Of a DNA stretch of 64,000 nucleotides, positions 42,206 through 51,479 are shown piece by piece. Source of the DNA: Aliiroseovarius crassostreae. GTDB taxonomy: Bacteria > Pseudomonadota > Alphaproteobacteria > Rhodobacterales > Rhodobacteraceae. The position numbers were made by a program, and so were the translations under genes. The stretch is taken from NCBI RefSeq assembly GCF_001307765.1, contig NZ_LKBA01000004.1, positions 764,385 through 828,384 on the forward strand. Direction: 5' to 3'. The notes beneath the pieces are model-generated. The model saw nothing but the letters and a program-made list of their open reading frames with translations, ran no database searches and was not told the origin of the DNA. The number at the start of each line of letters is the position of its first letter. Position 1 is the first letter of the stretch.

Positions 42206-42753
42206 ATGTGCGGGCGTATTGCCACAACTTTGCCCCCGGATGCGATGGCCAGGCTGTTCAAGGCGAGCTCGTCAAATGACCTGCCTGCACATGAAACCTT
42301 CGACGTCTGCCCAACCAGCCAGGTGTCGGTGATTTCATTGATGGGAGGTGCGCGGCGCCTGTCCGCGATGTGCTGGGGTTCCGGCCATCTTGGTATAAGT
42401 CTGAGCGTGATGGGCCGCTCCTGATCAATGCCCGCGCGGAAACGATTGCGGAGAAACCCGCGTTTCGTGCCGCCTGTCGCGCCCGGCGCTGCCTGATCCC
42501 GATGGACGGGTTTTACGAATGGTTTCGCGAGGGCAGCACTCGCCGCCCCTAATTATGTCACAAGGGCAGATGGAACCCCCTTGGTGTGTGCCGGGATCTG
42601 GGACAGGGGAAATGGCTGGGCGAAGAAGGTCATGGCGCGGCCCGGCTTATGGTGCCCCCCGAACCGGGGCTTTTGAAAATGCACCCGGTCGGGCAGGAGG
42701 TGAACTCCAATCGCGCCTCCGGCCCCGCGCTGATCGAACCGATTGAAAGCTGA
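42206..42753 (+). pseudogene. SRAP (YedK/HMCES-like) gene with frameshifts and an internal deletion
   Basis: SRAP proteins cross-link to abasic sites in single-stranded DNA through Cys2. The pieces are MCGRIATTLPPDAMARLFKA (catalytic Cys2 intact) in one frame, then WYKSERDGPLLINARAETIA and CLIPMDGFYEWFREG in a second, VTRADGTPLVCAGIWDRGNG back in the first, and LLKMHPVGQEVNSNRASGPA up to the stop at 42753. One shift lies at GGGGTTCC (42375-42382), where one extra T restores the frame. The stretch that should hold the catalytic His before the last piece is missing and the whole is shorter than the family norm, so it is not repairable by sequencing corrections alone. Confidence 0.85.
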
Positions 42754-42790
42754 CCCCGGGGCGTTACACTGCGCAAAACAGGAGGGCAGA

Positions 42791-44209
42791 ATGGCATATA
42801 CCGGATCAGATCTGTGTGCGATGGAAGCGCATCAGGTGGTGGCCTTGCTGAAGGCGCGCAAGCTGTCCCCGGACGAACTGATCTCGGCCGCCGAGGCCCG
42901 GATGGATCAGGTGGATCCCGCCGTGAATGCGGTGCCGGTGCGCTGCTCAACGCGCGCCCGCGCGCAGGTCATGTCGCTCAGGCCCAGCGATCACCCGGGG
43001 GATCTTGCGGGTCTGCCAATTGGCATCAAAGACCTCACCCCGGTTGCAGGTGTCCGGTCCACTTTCGGCACCAAGGGGTTGGCCGCGAATGTTCCAGCCG
43101 AAAGTGACCCGCTTGTCACACGGCTGGAGAGGCGTGGCGCGCTGGTGATGGGCAAGACCAACACGCCGGAATTCGGTGCGGGTGGGAACACGTTCAATGA
43201 GGTGTTTGGCGCAACGTTCAACCCTTATGACACGCGGCGCAACGCGGGCGGGTCATCCGGCGGTGCGGCGGTGTCACTGGCGACAGGGGCGCTCTGGCTG
43301 AGCCATGGATCCGATCACGGCGGCAGCCTGCGCACCCCAGCGGCCTATTGCGGGGTGGTCGGATTGCGCACCTCGCCGGGGCTGGTGGCCAAATCGTCCC
43401 TGACGGGCTTTGTCGGCGAAGGTGTCGAGGGGCCCATGGCCCGATCCGTCACCGATTGTGCCCTGTTCCTGGACGCTATGTGCGGGTTTGACCCGCGCGC
43501 GCCATTGTCCTTTCCTCCGCCCGATACCCCGTATCAGGAAGCAATCCAGACACCTCTTGCCCCCCGGATTGGCTGGGCGCCGGATCTGGGGGGCTTTGCG
43601 CCTGTGGATGCGGATATGGCGGACCATCTGGCACGCGCCATGGCTAGGCTTGACCAGACTGGGGCCGAAGTGGAAGAGGCCTGCCCGGCGCTGCCCAATC
43701 TGGAACGCACCTACCACCAGCTGCGCGGCTTCATGTGGACCGCGAATTTCGCCAAAGCGCCCAAATCCCTCACACGTCATTTCAAACCCACCCTGCGCGA
43801 CAACCTTGCCTATGGGCTGTCGCTGGGCGCCGAGGAATTTGCCGAGGCCCAGCTGGGGCGCTCGCTTATTTATGACAATATGCGGGTGTTTCTCGATCGC
43901 TACGATGTGCTTGCCTGCCCGGTGGTGGGCAATATGCCTCATGCACAAAGCGAAGAATGGGTGCGGGAGGTCGGCGGACAGAGCCTGAGCGGATACATGG
44001 ACTGGCTGCGCTTTGCCTTCCTTGCCACCACGGCTGGCCTGCCGGCGATGTCGATCCCGGTGGGGTTTTCCAGCGATGGCCTTCCTGTTGGCTTGCAGCT
44101 GATCGGCCCGCCGCGTGGTGAGGCGAAGCTTTTATCAGTTGCGAAATGGATTGAAGAGGCGCTGGGCGGGCCGAATGGTCCGATTGACCCGGTGACGCCC
44201 AGCCGCTAA
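42791..44209 (+). CDS. amidase (amidase signature family)
   Basis: A 472-residue hydrolase of the amidase signature family. The catalytic triad is visible: Lys in PIGIKDLTPV, the cis-Ser in the Gly/Ser-rich GGSSGGAAVSLATGAL, and the nucleophile Ser in SDHGGSLRTPA. The substrate is not fixed by sequence; aryl amides or short dicarboxylic monoamides are possible. The start at 42791 follows GGAGGG. Malonyl-CoA synthetase is encoded 44 bp downstream on the same strand, so a malonamate-hydrolysing role is an attractive guess. Confidence 0.9.
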   Translation: MAYTGSDLCAMEAHQVVALLKARKLSPDELISAAEARMDQVDPAVNAVPVRCSTRARAQVMSLRPSDHPGDLAGLPIGIKDLTPVAGVRSTFGTKGLAANVPAESDPLVTRLERRGALVMGKTNTPEFGAGGNTFNEVFGATFNPYDTRRNAGGSSGGAAVSLATGALWLSHGSDHGGSLRTPAAYCGVVGLRTSPGLVAKSSLTGFVGEGVEGPMARSVTDCALFLDAMCGFDPRAPLSFPPPDTPYQEAIQTPLAPRIGWAPDLGGFAPVDADMADHLARAMARLDQTGAEVEEACPALPNLERTYHQLRGFMWTANFAKAPKSLTRHFKPTLRDNLAYGLSLGAEEFAEAQLGRSLIYDNMRVFLDRYDVLACPVVGNMPHAQSEEWVREVGGQSLSGYMDWLRFAFLATTAGLPAMSIPVGFSSDGLPVGLQLIGPPRGEAKLLSVAKWIEEALGGPNGPIDPVTPSR

Positions 44210-44253
44210 CCCTCGTGCAAACCGCGATAAATTGCCAGATTTCGGAGCCCCTC

Positions 44254-45777
44254 ATGTATGATGCCAACCACCTCGCCCACGCCATTTCCCAAGCCTCCGA
44301 TGGTCGCCATGATGCCCCGTTCCTGACCGATTTTTCCAGCGGGGCCGAGACCACCTACGGGACGTTCTGGGCCAATGCCGAGCGGATGGCCGCGGCCTTG
44401 GTGCGATTGGGGGTGGAGCCAGGCGATCGGGTTGCTGTGCAGACGCCAAAAGAGGTGCCGATGCTGGAGCTTTACGTGGGCACGGTGCTGGCGGGGGCTG
44501 TGTTCCTGCCGCTCAACACCGCCTATACGGCCCAAGAAGTGCGCTATTTCCTTGGTGATGCCTGTCCGCGGGTGTTTGTCTGTGATCCCAAGCGGTTGAA
44601 TGAGATGACCCCGGTGGCAGACGACTGCGGTGTGGCCCATGTGCTGACCCTTGGCATGGGCGGAGCGGGGAGCCTTGTCTCCGCGCGGGATGCTGAGGCA
44701 CCGGGGTTTGAGGCGGTGCCGCGCGAGGCATTGGATCTTGCGGCGATCCTCTATACTTCGGGCACGACAGGGCGTTCCAAGGGGGCGATGCTCACGCATC
44801 GGGCGCTGGCCTCGAACTCCGAGGTGCTGCGTGATTACTGGCAGTTCACGGACAAGGATGTGTTGATCCACGCGCTGCCGATCTTTCATACGCACGGGCT
44901 GTTTGTGGCGACGAATGTCACCCTGATGGCCGGCGCACAGGCGATTTTCATGGGCGGCTTTGACGCAGAGGCAATCATTGAGGCGATGCCCACGGCGACG
45001 GCGCTGATGGGGGTGCCGACCTTCTATACCCGGCTGTTGAAGGATCCGCGCCTGGGGGCAGCGGCGAGGAACATGCGACTGTTCGTGTCGGGCTCTGCGC
45101 CGCTTCTGGCCGAAACCCATGATCGCTGGCGCGCAGTGACCGGGCATTCGATTTTGGAACGTTACGGCATGACCGAAACCAATATGAACACGTCGAACCC
45201 TTACGAGGGCGCGCGCCGTGCGGGCACAGTCGGGTTTCCTTTGCCCGGGGTGGAGTTGAAGATCTGCGACCCGGTGAGCGGAGAGACCCTGCCCACTGGC
45301 GAGATTGGCGTGCTCGAAGTGCGCGGCGATAACGTGTTTGCGGGCTACTGGCAGATGCCGGAAAAAACGGCGGAAGAGCTGCGCGCGGATGGATGGTTTA
45401 TCACCGGAGATCTCGGGTTTGTGGATGAAGACGGCTATGTGACCATTGTTGGTCGTGGCAAGGATCTGATCATTACCGGCGGGTTCAATGTATATCCGAA
45501 GGAAGTGGAAGGGGTGATTGATGATTTGCCGGGCGTGCTGGAAAGTGCGGTGATTGCGGTGCCGCATGAGGATTTCGGCGAGGCGGTTGTGGCGGTTGTG
45601 GTGCCTCAGGAAGGCGTCACGCTGGACACGGATCAACTGCGGGCGGGCGTTGACGGCAAGCTTGCCAAGTTCAAGCAGCCCAAGCGGTTTGTGCTGGTTG
45701 AGGCCCTGCCGCGCAACACGATGGGCAAGGTGCAGAAGAATGTGATGCGAGAGACCTATAAGGGGCTTTTTGCCTGA
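44254..45777 (+). CDS. matB: malonyl-CoA synthetase
   Basis: Ligates malonate (or methylmalonate) to CoA with ATP; cytosolic. The 507-residue product has the ANL motifs YTSGTTGRSKGAMLTHRAL and ITGDLGFVDEDG, the C-terminal Lys in LPRNTMGKVQKN, and stretches characteristic of MatB: SGSAPLLAETHDRWRAVTGH, ILERYGMTETNMNTSNPY and RRAGTVGFPLPGV. The start at 44254 is marked by CGGAG seven bases upstream. Together with the amidase it could feed malonate into fatty-acid synthesis. Confidence 0.92.
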   Translation: MYDANHLAHAISQASDGRHDAPFLTDFSSGAETTYGTFWANAERMAAALVRLGVEPGDRVAVQTPKEVPMLELYVGTVLAGAVFLPLNTAYTAQEVRYFLGDACPRVFVCDPKRLNEMTPVADDCGVAHVLTLGMGGAGSLVSARDAEAPGFEAVPREALDLAAILYTSGTTGRSKGAMLTHRALASNSEVLRDYWQFTDKDVLIHALPIFHTHGLFVATNVTLMAGAQAIFMGGFDAEAIIEAMPTATALMGVPTFYTRLLKDPRLGAAARNMRLFVSGSAPLLAETHDRWRAVTGHSILERYGMTETNMNTSNPYEGARRAGTVGFPLPGVELKICDPVSGETLPTGEIGVLEVRGDNVFAGYWQMPEKTAEELRADGWFITGDLGFVDEDGYVTIVGRGKDLIITGGFNVYPKEVEGVIDDLPGVLESAVIAVPHEDFGEAVVAVVVPQEGVTLDTDQLRAGVDGKLAKFKQPKRFVLVEALPRNTMGKVQKNVMRETYKGLFA

Positions 45778-45835
45778 CCATCTGCAAAGCTTGCGGGGAT
45801 TACTTCGAGGACGTCGTCGGTCAGAAATGCATGAG

Positions 45836-45852
45836 GAGGGGCGCTGCCCCTC
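45836..45852 (+). terminator. short hairpin downstream of matB
   Basis: Perfect seven-base arms GAGGGGC and GCCCCTC around a GCT loop, about 60 bp past the matB stop. There is no strong T run, so termination is uncertain. It is followed by GGATATTTTTGACCAGAAAT (45881-45900), a copy of the motif at 26789. Confidence 0.4.
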
Positions 45853-45941
45853 TTGATCCCTTCGGGACCAATTCACCCCAGGATATTTTTGACCAGAAAT
45901 ATGAGGGGAGGCAGGATCAAAGATGCCTGCCTTCCGTGCTG

Positions 45942-47288
45942 TTATAGCCGCCCGAGATAGGCGCGATATTCCACCTGACTGATTTCATTGGTCAATTGGT
46001 CGATTTCATCAAGCCGGATCGCAGAATAAATATCGCGGTATCGCTTGCCAAAGATCTCAGCCGCAATATCGGATTGTGAGAAACGGTCGACGGCGCGGAT
46101 CCAATCGGCTGTCAGACGGGGGGCGGTTTCGGCATTTGGGTCATCCAAGGGCAATGGCAGGTCCGGTTTGGTTTCCAGCCCGTGCAGCATGCCCCCCAAA
46201 ATGGCGGTGATGACCAAATAGGGGTTCACGTCTGCCCCCGCGATCCTGTGTTCCAAGCGGGCGGCGGGGCCCTTGATTTCTGGCAAACGCACGCCGGCGG
46301 CGCGGTTGTCATAGCCCCAATCCGGGGCCGAGGGCGCAAAGCTCATGGGGCGATAGCGACGATAGGAATTCAGATGTGGGGCGAAAATCGCCTGTAGGTC
46401 ACGCATGGTGTCTAGCGTACCACCGACCGCAGCGCGGAGCGTGTCAGAGGCCTTTGGGCTGCCATCATCAAAGATGTTTTTCCCATCTGCATCCACGACC
46501 GAGGCGTGAAGATGCATGCCATTGCCGGGGAAATCGGCATAGGGCTTGGCCATGAAGGTGGCTTCTAGCCCATGATTGCGCGCAACCCCGCGCACCAGGC
46601 GTTTGAACAGCAGCGCGGTGTCGGCGGCCTTTAGAACATCATCGGTGTGGTGGAAATTCACCTCGAACTGGCCGGGGCCATATTCGGCGATCAATGTGTC
46701 CGTGGCGAGACCCTGAATGGCCGAGGCCTCAAGTATTTCGTCGAGTACATCTTTCATACGTTCCAGAACTTCCAGATCGTAGTTTTGCGCATCGGGGCTG
46801 CGGACGGGGGGGGTTGGGGCCTCGTCTTCGCTGTTGCGGGGTTGGATCAGATAAAATTCCAGTTCGCTTGCCAGCACGGGATGCCAGCCTTTTTCATGAA
46901 ACCTGTCGACCATGTTTGACAGCAGCTTTCGTGAGGACAGCTCGCTGAGCTCACCGGTTTCCGGGTCGAGCATCTCAACCTGAATTTGCGCCATGTTCCC
47001 CTTAGCCCAGGGGACGGGCTTCATGGTGCCGGGAATGGGCACGATCCGGCCATCCGGGTCGCCCACAACGATGCCCAGCCCGGTGGCAGACACTTCTGCC
47101 CCCAGGATATTGGCTGCATAGGTGGAAATCGGTAGGCGCACCATGCCTTCAGCCAGCTTCTTTTCATCGTCGCCGGGCAGCCATTTCCCGCGGAGCACCG
47201 CGTTGACATCGCAGAGCATAAGCTCGATCCGTTCAGGCCTGCCATGCTGGTCGCAATAGGCGGCATATTCAGTCAGAAAATCGCTCAT
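45942..47288 (-). CDS. puuA: glutamine synthetase family protein, probable gamma-glutamylpolyamine synthetase
   Basis: A 448-residue ATP-dependent ligase of the glutamine synthetase superfamily, most likely joining glutamate to putrescine or a related amine. Visible are the Glu metal ligands in LASELEFYLIQP, EYGPGQFEVNFHHTDDV, the NGMHLHAS motif and the Arg-rich PAARLEHRIAGADVNPYLV. The context, directly after polyamine ABC genes and beside a transaminase, favours PuuA over nitrogen-assimilating GlnA. Its ATG overlaps the potI stop by one base (TGATG at 47288). Confidence 0.85.
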   Translation of the reverse strand: MSDFLTEYAAYCDQHGRPERIELMLCDVNAVLRGKWLPGDDEKKLAEGMVRLPISTYAANILGAEVSATGLGIVVGDPDGRIVPIPGTMKPVPWAKGNMAQIQVEMLDPETGELSELSSRKLLSNMVDRFHEKGWHPVLASELEFYLIQPRNSEDEAPTPPVRSPDAQNYDLEVLERMKDVLDEILEASAIQGLATDTLIAEYGPGQFEVNFHHTDDVLKAADTALLFKRLVRGVARNHGLEATFMAKPYADFPGNGMHLHASVVDADGKNIFDDGSPKASDTLRAAVGGTLDTMRDLQAIFAPHLNSYRRYRPMSFAPSAPDWGYDNRAAGVRLPEIKGPAARLEHRIAGADVNPYLVITAILGGMLHGLETKPDLPLPLDDPNAETAPRLTADWIRAVDRFSQSDIAAEIFGKRYRDIYSAIRLDEIDQLTNEISQVEYRAYLGRL

Positions 47289-48097
47289 CAGTTTGCGTCT
47301 CTTTCGTCTTGTTGTTTGCGGGCGATGGCCCGTTTCGAGCTGAGCGAGGCGGCGATGACGCCGATGGTCACAAGCCCGATCATGATGGTCGAAAGGGCGT
47401 TGATTTCCGGTGTAACCCCCAGGCGCACGGCTGAAAAGATCTTGATCGGCAGGGTTGTGGATGAGGGGCCGGATGTAAAGGAGGCGATCACCAGATCATC
47501 GAGTGACAGGGTAAAGGCCAACAGCCAGCCCGAGAACACCGCCGGCAGGATGATCGGCAAGGTGACAAGGCGGAAGGCCTCGAAACCGGTGCAGCCAAGG
47601 TCGAGGGCGGCCTCTTCCAGGGACTGGTCGAAGGTGACGAGGCGTGAGCTGACCACCACCGAAACATAACACATTGAAAACGTGGTATGGGCCAGCACGA
47701 TGGTCATCACGCCACGATCCAGTCCAATCGCGATGAACAGCAGCAGGAGAGAAAGGCCGGTGATGACTTCGGGCATCACCAAGGGCGCATAGATCATGCC
47801 GGAGAAGAGTGTTCGCCCGCGAAACCGCCCGGCCCGCACCATGACATAGGCGGCCATGGTGCCCAGAACCGTGGCGATGGTCGAGGACATCACCGCCACT
47901 TTCAGCGTGACCCAGGCGGCCTGCAGAAAGGCTTCGTTCTGCATCAGCTCGCCATACCATTTGAACGAAAACCCGGACCAGACGGTGACCAGCTTGCCCG
48001 CGTTGAACGAGTAGATGATCAGGATCAGCATCGGGATATAGAGGAAGGCAAAGCCAAGGGTCAGGCTGAGCGCATTGAACCAGCTGAGTTTTCTCAT
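47288..48097 (-). CDS. potI: polyamine ABC transporter permease PotI/PotC-like
   Basis: One of two inner-membrane permeases of a putrescine/spermidine-type importer. The 269-residue product has six hydrophobic spans and the EAA loop SLEEAALDLGCTGFEAFRLVTLP that contacts the ATPase. The start overlaps the potH stop by four bases (ATGA), and its own stop overlaps puuA. Length and order match potI. Confidence 0.93.
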   Translation of the reverse strand: MRKLSWFNALSLTLGFAFLYIPMLILIIYSFNAGKLVTVWSGFSFKWYGELMQNEAFLQAAWVTLKVAVMSSTIATVLGTMAAYVMVRAGRFRGRTLFSGMIYAPLVMPEVITGLSLLLLFIAIGLDRGVMTIVLAHTTFSMCYVSVVVSSRLVTFDQSLEEAALDLGCTGFEAFRLVTLPIILPAVFSGWLLAFTLSLDDLVIASFTSGPSSTTLPIKIFSAVRLGVTPEINALSTIMIGLVTIGVIAASLSSKRAIARKQQDERDAN

Positions 48098-48996
48098 TTG
48101 CCAGCCTCCCGCTGTTTTTCTTCGTTTTTCTGAAAAAGGACAATCGGGATGATCAGGATCAGAAGCAGCACCACAGCCACCGCCGAGGCCACCGGCCAGT
48201 CGCGGTTGGCGAAGAACTCTTCAAACAATACCTTACCGATCATCAGGGTTTGCGATCCGCCCAGAAGGGCCGGGATAACATATTCCCCCATCGCTGGAAT
48301 GAAGACGAGGAAGGATCCCGCGATAACGCCCTGTTTTGACAGGGGAAGCGTGACCAGCCAGAAGGCTGAGAGGCGGGAACAGCCAAGGTCCTCAGCCGCC
48401 TCAAGCAGGCTTTCGTCCAGTCGCTCCAGCGCCGAATAGATCGGCAGCACCATGAAGGGCAGGTAGGTATAGATGATGCCGATATAGACAGCGGTGTTGG
48501 TGTTGAGGATAACGAGGGGGGCGTCGATCAGCCCAGTCCAGAGCAGAAATTGATTTAGCGGCTGGGTCAGGAAGCCATCGTTCGACAGGATTGCTTTCCA
48601 CGCATAGACGCGGATCAGAAACGAGGTCCAGAATGGCAGGATCACCAGCATCATCAGCGTGGGGCGCCATTCGTCCGGCGCGCGCGTCATGCCATAGGCA
48701 ATCGGAAAGCCGACCAGCAGGGTCAGGATGGTTGAGGTGATGGCAATCTTCAGGCTCGACAGATAGGCCTTCCAGTAAAGATCGTCTTCGGTCAGCCAGA
48801 CAAAATTCTCCATGTCCAGCCCGGCCCACCACGCCTTTACCCCGGCCCAGCCTTCGCTGATATCCAGCTGCGGCGTATAGGGCGGGATCGACAATTCGGT
48901 GTCCGAGAGAGAGATTTTCAGAACGATCAGGAAGGGCACCAGAAACAGCACCAGCAACCAGACATAAGGGATCGAGATCAGGGCAAACCGTTTCAT
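48094..48996 (-). CDS. potH: polyamine ABC transporter permease PotH/PotB-like
   Basis: The 300-residue partner permease with six spans and the EAA loop LLEAAEDLGCSRLSAFWLVTLP. A long periplasmic loop lies between the first and second spans (LDISEGWAGVKAWWAGLDME), as is usual in PotH. The ATG overlaps the potG stop by four bases. Confidence 0.93.
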   Translation of the reverse strand: MKRFALISIPYVWLLVLFLVPFLIVLKISLSDTELSIPPYTPQLDISEGWAGVKAWWAGLDMENFVWLTEDDLYWKAYLSSLKIAITSTILTLLVGFPIAYGMTRAPDEWRPTLMMLVILPFWTSFLIRVYAWKAILSNDGFLTQPLNQFLLWTGLIDAPLVILNTNTAVYIGIIYTYLPFMVLPIYSALERLDESLLEAAEDLGCSRLSAFWLVTLPLSKQGVIAGSFLVFIPAMGEYVIPALLGGSQTLMIGKVLFEEFFANRDWPVASAVAVVLLLILIIPIVLFQKNEEKQREAGK

Positions 48997-50138
48997 GATA
49001 CCAACACCACACCTGCCGTATCGGTGAAGGACAGCCAGACTTCCTGTTCCCAGGTGATCGCCCGGCGGGCGATGCGGCGGGTGTTGGCGGCCTGCGCCTT
49101 GATCAGGTTGCCATCTGCTGTTTCGATCACATAGGTGGACATGTTGCCAAGATAGGCGATGTCATGCACGCGGCCCCGGATCGCATTGGTCACACCCTCT
49201 GGGCGCTCCGTTGAGATATTGAGTTTTTCCGGTCGCACGGCAAGGGTGGCACGGGTGCCCAAGGGGATTTCCTCGTGGGCAATCCCGATCAGTTCCTGCT
49301 GACCGGATGCCCAGCTGAGTGTCGCGTGATCATCACCTGAGCGGGTGACATTCCCTTCGATCAGGTTCACATCCCCAATAAAGTCAGCGACATAGACCGA
49401 TCCCGGCTCCTCATAGATTTTTGACGGCGTGTCGACCTGAATGATCTTGCCGTGATCCATGACTGCAATGCGACTGGCGACCGTCATTGCCTCTTCCTGA
49501 TCATGGGTCACGATCACAAAGGTGGTTCCGGTTTTTTCCTGGATATCCATCAGTTCGAACTGGGTGTCCTGGCGCAGCTTCTTGTCCAGCGCCCCCAGCG
49601 GCTCGTCCAGAAGCAAAAGTTTCGGGGCCTTGGCAAGAGAGCGTGCCAGCGCCACCCGCTGCCGCTGCCCGCCCGAAATCTGATGCGGTTTGCGTGAGGC
49701 GAATTTGTTCAACTGAACAAGGCTCAGCATCTCTTCGACACGCGCTTCGATCTGATCCTTCGGCATCTTGTCGCGTTTCAGGCCGAAGGCGATGTTTTCG
49801 GCAACGGAAAGATGGGGAAACAGAGCATAGCTTTGGAACATCATGTTCACGGCGCGCTTGTTCGGCGGCACCGGGGCGATGTCCTGCCCGTCCAGCGAGA
49901 TGACCCCTTCGGTTGGGTTTTCGAACCCGGCTAGCATCCGCATCATCGTGGTCTTGCCGCAGCCAGACGGACCAAGCAGGGCAAAGAACTCGCGCTCGTA
50001 AATGTCGATGGTCAGATTGTCGATCGCGGTGAAGTCACCGAAGCGTTTGGTGACATTCTGAAACTGGATGATCGGTTTTGCGTCCGGGTCGTTCCAGGGT
50101 GCAAAAACAGGCGCCAGGGCAGGGGCGGCGTCAGACAT
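48993..50138 (-). CDS. potG: polyamine ABC transporter ATP-binding protein
   Basis: The ATPase of the polyamine importer, 381 residues, on the cytoplasmic face. The nucleotide-binding domain (about 22-255) has Walker A GPSGCGKTT, the Q-loop, the signature ISGGQRQRVALARSL, Walker B LLLLDEPLGALD and the switch His in IVTHDQEEAM; a TOBE regulatory domain (about 290-375) follows. The start at 50138 is supported by GAGGAA seven bases upstream. A hairpin lies in the 82-bp gap after potF and may lower expression of the downstream genes relative to the binding protein. Confidence 0.95.
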   Translation of the reverse strand: MSDAAPALAPVFAPWNDPDAKPIIQFQNVTKRFGDFTAIDNLTIDIYEREFFALLGPSGCGKTTMMRMLAGFENPTEGVISLDGQDIAPVPPNKRAVNMMFQSYALFPHLSVAENIAFGLKRDKMPKDQIEARVEEMLSLVQLNKFASRKPHQISGGQRQRVALARSLAKAPKLLLLDEPLGALDKKLRQDTQFELMDIQEKTGTTFVIVTHDQEEAMTVASRIAVMDHGKIIQVDTPSKIYEEPGSVYVADFIGDVNLIEGNVTRSGDDHATLSWASGQQELIGIAHEEIPLGTRATLAVRPEKLNISTERPEGVTNAIRGRVHDIAYLGNMSTYVIETADGNLIKAQAANTRRIARRAITWEQEVWLSFTDTAGVVLVS

Positions 50139-50167
50139 GGGCGTTCCTCGGGGAAAATAGGGAAAAG

Positions 50168-50214
50168 CCCTCTGCGCCGGACCATGGGAACCCCGCTGGA
50201 CGGGGCGCAGAGGG
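50168..50214 (-). promoter_or_regulatory. potF-potG intercistronic hairpin
   Basis: Perfect eleven-base arms CCCTCTGCGCC (50168-50178) and GGCGCAGAGGG (50204-50214), starting six bases after the potF stop. An inner CCCCG and CGGGG pair (50191-50205) partly competes with the main stem. Such hairpins after binding-protein genes commonly protect the upstream message or reduce read-through. Confidence 0.65.
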
Positions 50215-50220
50215 GAAGGC

Positions 50221-51306
50221 TTAGGTGCCCGATTTGATCTTGGTCCAAAGACGGGTGGCAATCCGCTGAACCTTGGACGGGTAGGCGCGTTTCACATAGA
50301 GGTTCTCAAGCGCCGCCGGGGTCGGATAGATGGCCGGATCACCGATCACATCTTCTTCGAGGAATTCCTGCGAAGCCAAGTTGCCATTGGCGTAGTAAAC
50401 ATAGTTCGACGCGGCAGCCATGTTCTGTGCATCCATGATGAAGTTCAGGAACTTATGGGCCGCGTCCGGGTTCGGAGCATCTGCCGGGATGGCCATCTGG
50501 TCGAACCACATCAGTGCCCCTTCCTTCGGAGCGTTATAGGCGATTTCGACCCCGTTCTCGGCTTCGTCCGCGCGGTCGCGTGCCTGCAAAACGTCACCCG
50601 ACCAGCCGAAGGCTACGCAGATGTCACCATTTGCGAGCGCGTTGATATATTCCGAGCTGTGGAACTTCTGGATATAGGGGCGAACCGGGGCGAGGACCTC
50701 TTCGGTGCGCTCGATCACGGCCTTGTCATTGCTGTTGGGGTCTTCCCCCAGATAGGTCAGTGCCGCCGGGATAACTTCGTCTGGGGCGTCCAGCATATGC
50801 ACGCCACAGGCGGCGAGCTTTTCCATATTGGCGGGGTTGAAGATCAGCTCAAGACTGTCAATCGGGGCATCTTCGCCCAGCACTTCCTGAACTTTCTGGA
50901 CATTCACGCCCAGCCCGGTGGTGCCCCACATGTAGTTGACGGAATAGGCATTGCCCGGATCAAACTGCGCGGTGCGATTGGCGATCACATCCCACATGTT
51001 GCCCATGTTGCTCAGCTTGGACTGGTCAAGCGGCTGGAAGACACCCGCGGCAATCTGGCGTTCCATGAAGGAGGCGGTTGGGACCACAACGTCATATCCC
51101 GATCCACCGGCCAGCATCTTGGTTTCCAGAACTTCGTTTGAATCGAACACGTCGTAGATCAGCTCGATCCCGGTTTCCGCTTCGAATTTTTCCAAAAGCG
51201 CTTCGTCGATATAATCCGACCAGTTGTAGACGCGCACTTCCTCGGCTGAGGCTGCGCCGGCGATCAGCGCCAGGGCGGTGCTGAGCTTGAGCATATGTAG
51301 ATTCAT
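50221..51306 (-). CDS. potF: polyamine ABC transporter substrate-binding protein
   Basis: Periplasmic binding protein for putrescine or a related polyamine, 361 residues. Residues 1-19 are a signal peptide (MNLHMLKLSTALALIAGAASA region), followed by the PotF/PotD start EEVRVYNWSDYIDEALLEKFE. Conserved stretches include YDVVVPTASFMERQI and FGWSGDVLQARDRA. The start at 51306 follows GGGAGAC; an upstream in-frame ATG at 51378 would spoil the signal peptide. It is the first gene of the potFGHI-puuA operon, and its promoter region, shared with the divergent GntR gene, holds TTTGATCAAA. Confidence 0.93.
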   Translation of the reverse strand: MNLHMLKLSTALALIAGAASAEEVRVYNWSDYIDEALLEKFEAETGIELIYDVFDSNEVLETKMLAGGSGYDVVVPTASFMERQIAAGVFQPLDQSKLSNMGNMWDVIANRTAQFDPGNAYSVNYMWGTTGLGVNVQKVQEVLGEDAPIDSLELIFNPANMEKLAACGVHMLDAPDEVIPAALTYLGEDPNSNDKAVIERTEEVLAPVRPYIQKFHSSEYINALANGDICVAFGWSGDVLQARDRADEAENGVEIAYNAPKEGALMWFDQMAIPADAPNPDAAHKFLNFIMDAQNMAAASNYVYYANGNLASQEFLEEDVIGDPAIYPTPAALENLYVKRAYPSKVQRIATRLWTKIKSGT

Positions 51307-51350
51307 TTTTGTCTCCCTGTGGTGGGGGTGCGTTGACCCGCTGATTTCTA

Positions 51351-51360
51351 TTTGATCAAA
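51351..51360. promoter_or_regulatory. TTTGATCAAA palindrome in the potF / GntR promoter region
   Basis: A perfect ten-base palindrome 45 bp before the potF start and about 120 bp before the GntR start. The half TTTGATCA recurs between the -35 and -10 boxes of the transaminase promoter at 52173, so it is a candidate operator of the GntR protein encoded between them. Confidence 0.5.
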
Positions 51361-51479
51361 AGAAAGCTGTTCGCGCAATATGGTAAAATTTCATACGCCG
51401 CGTTACTCTGTCTATGAGAATGGGCTGCAAGGCCAAAATTGGCAAAGATATTATGCCGTTGGAAGTAAGGGAGAGGGGT

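Noticed and set aside
44206..45876. 556-codon open frame on the minus strand
   Set aside because: Antisense shadow of matB, which has all family motifs.
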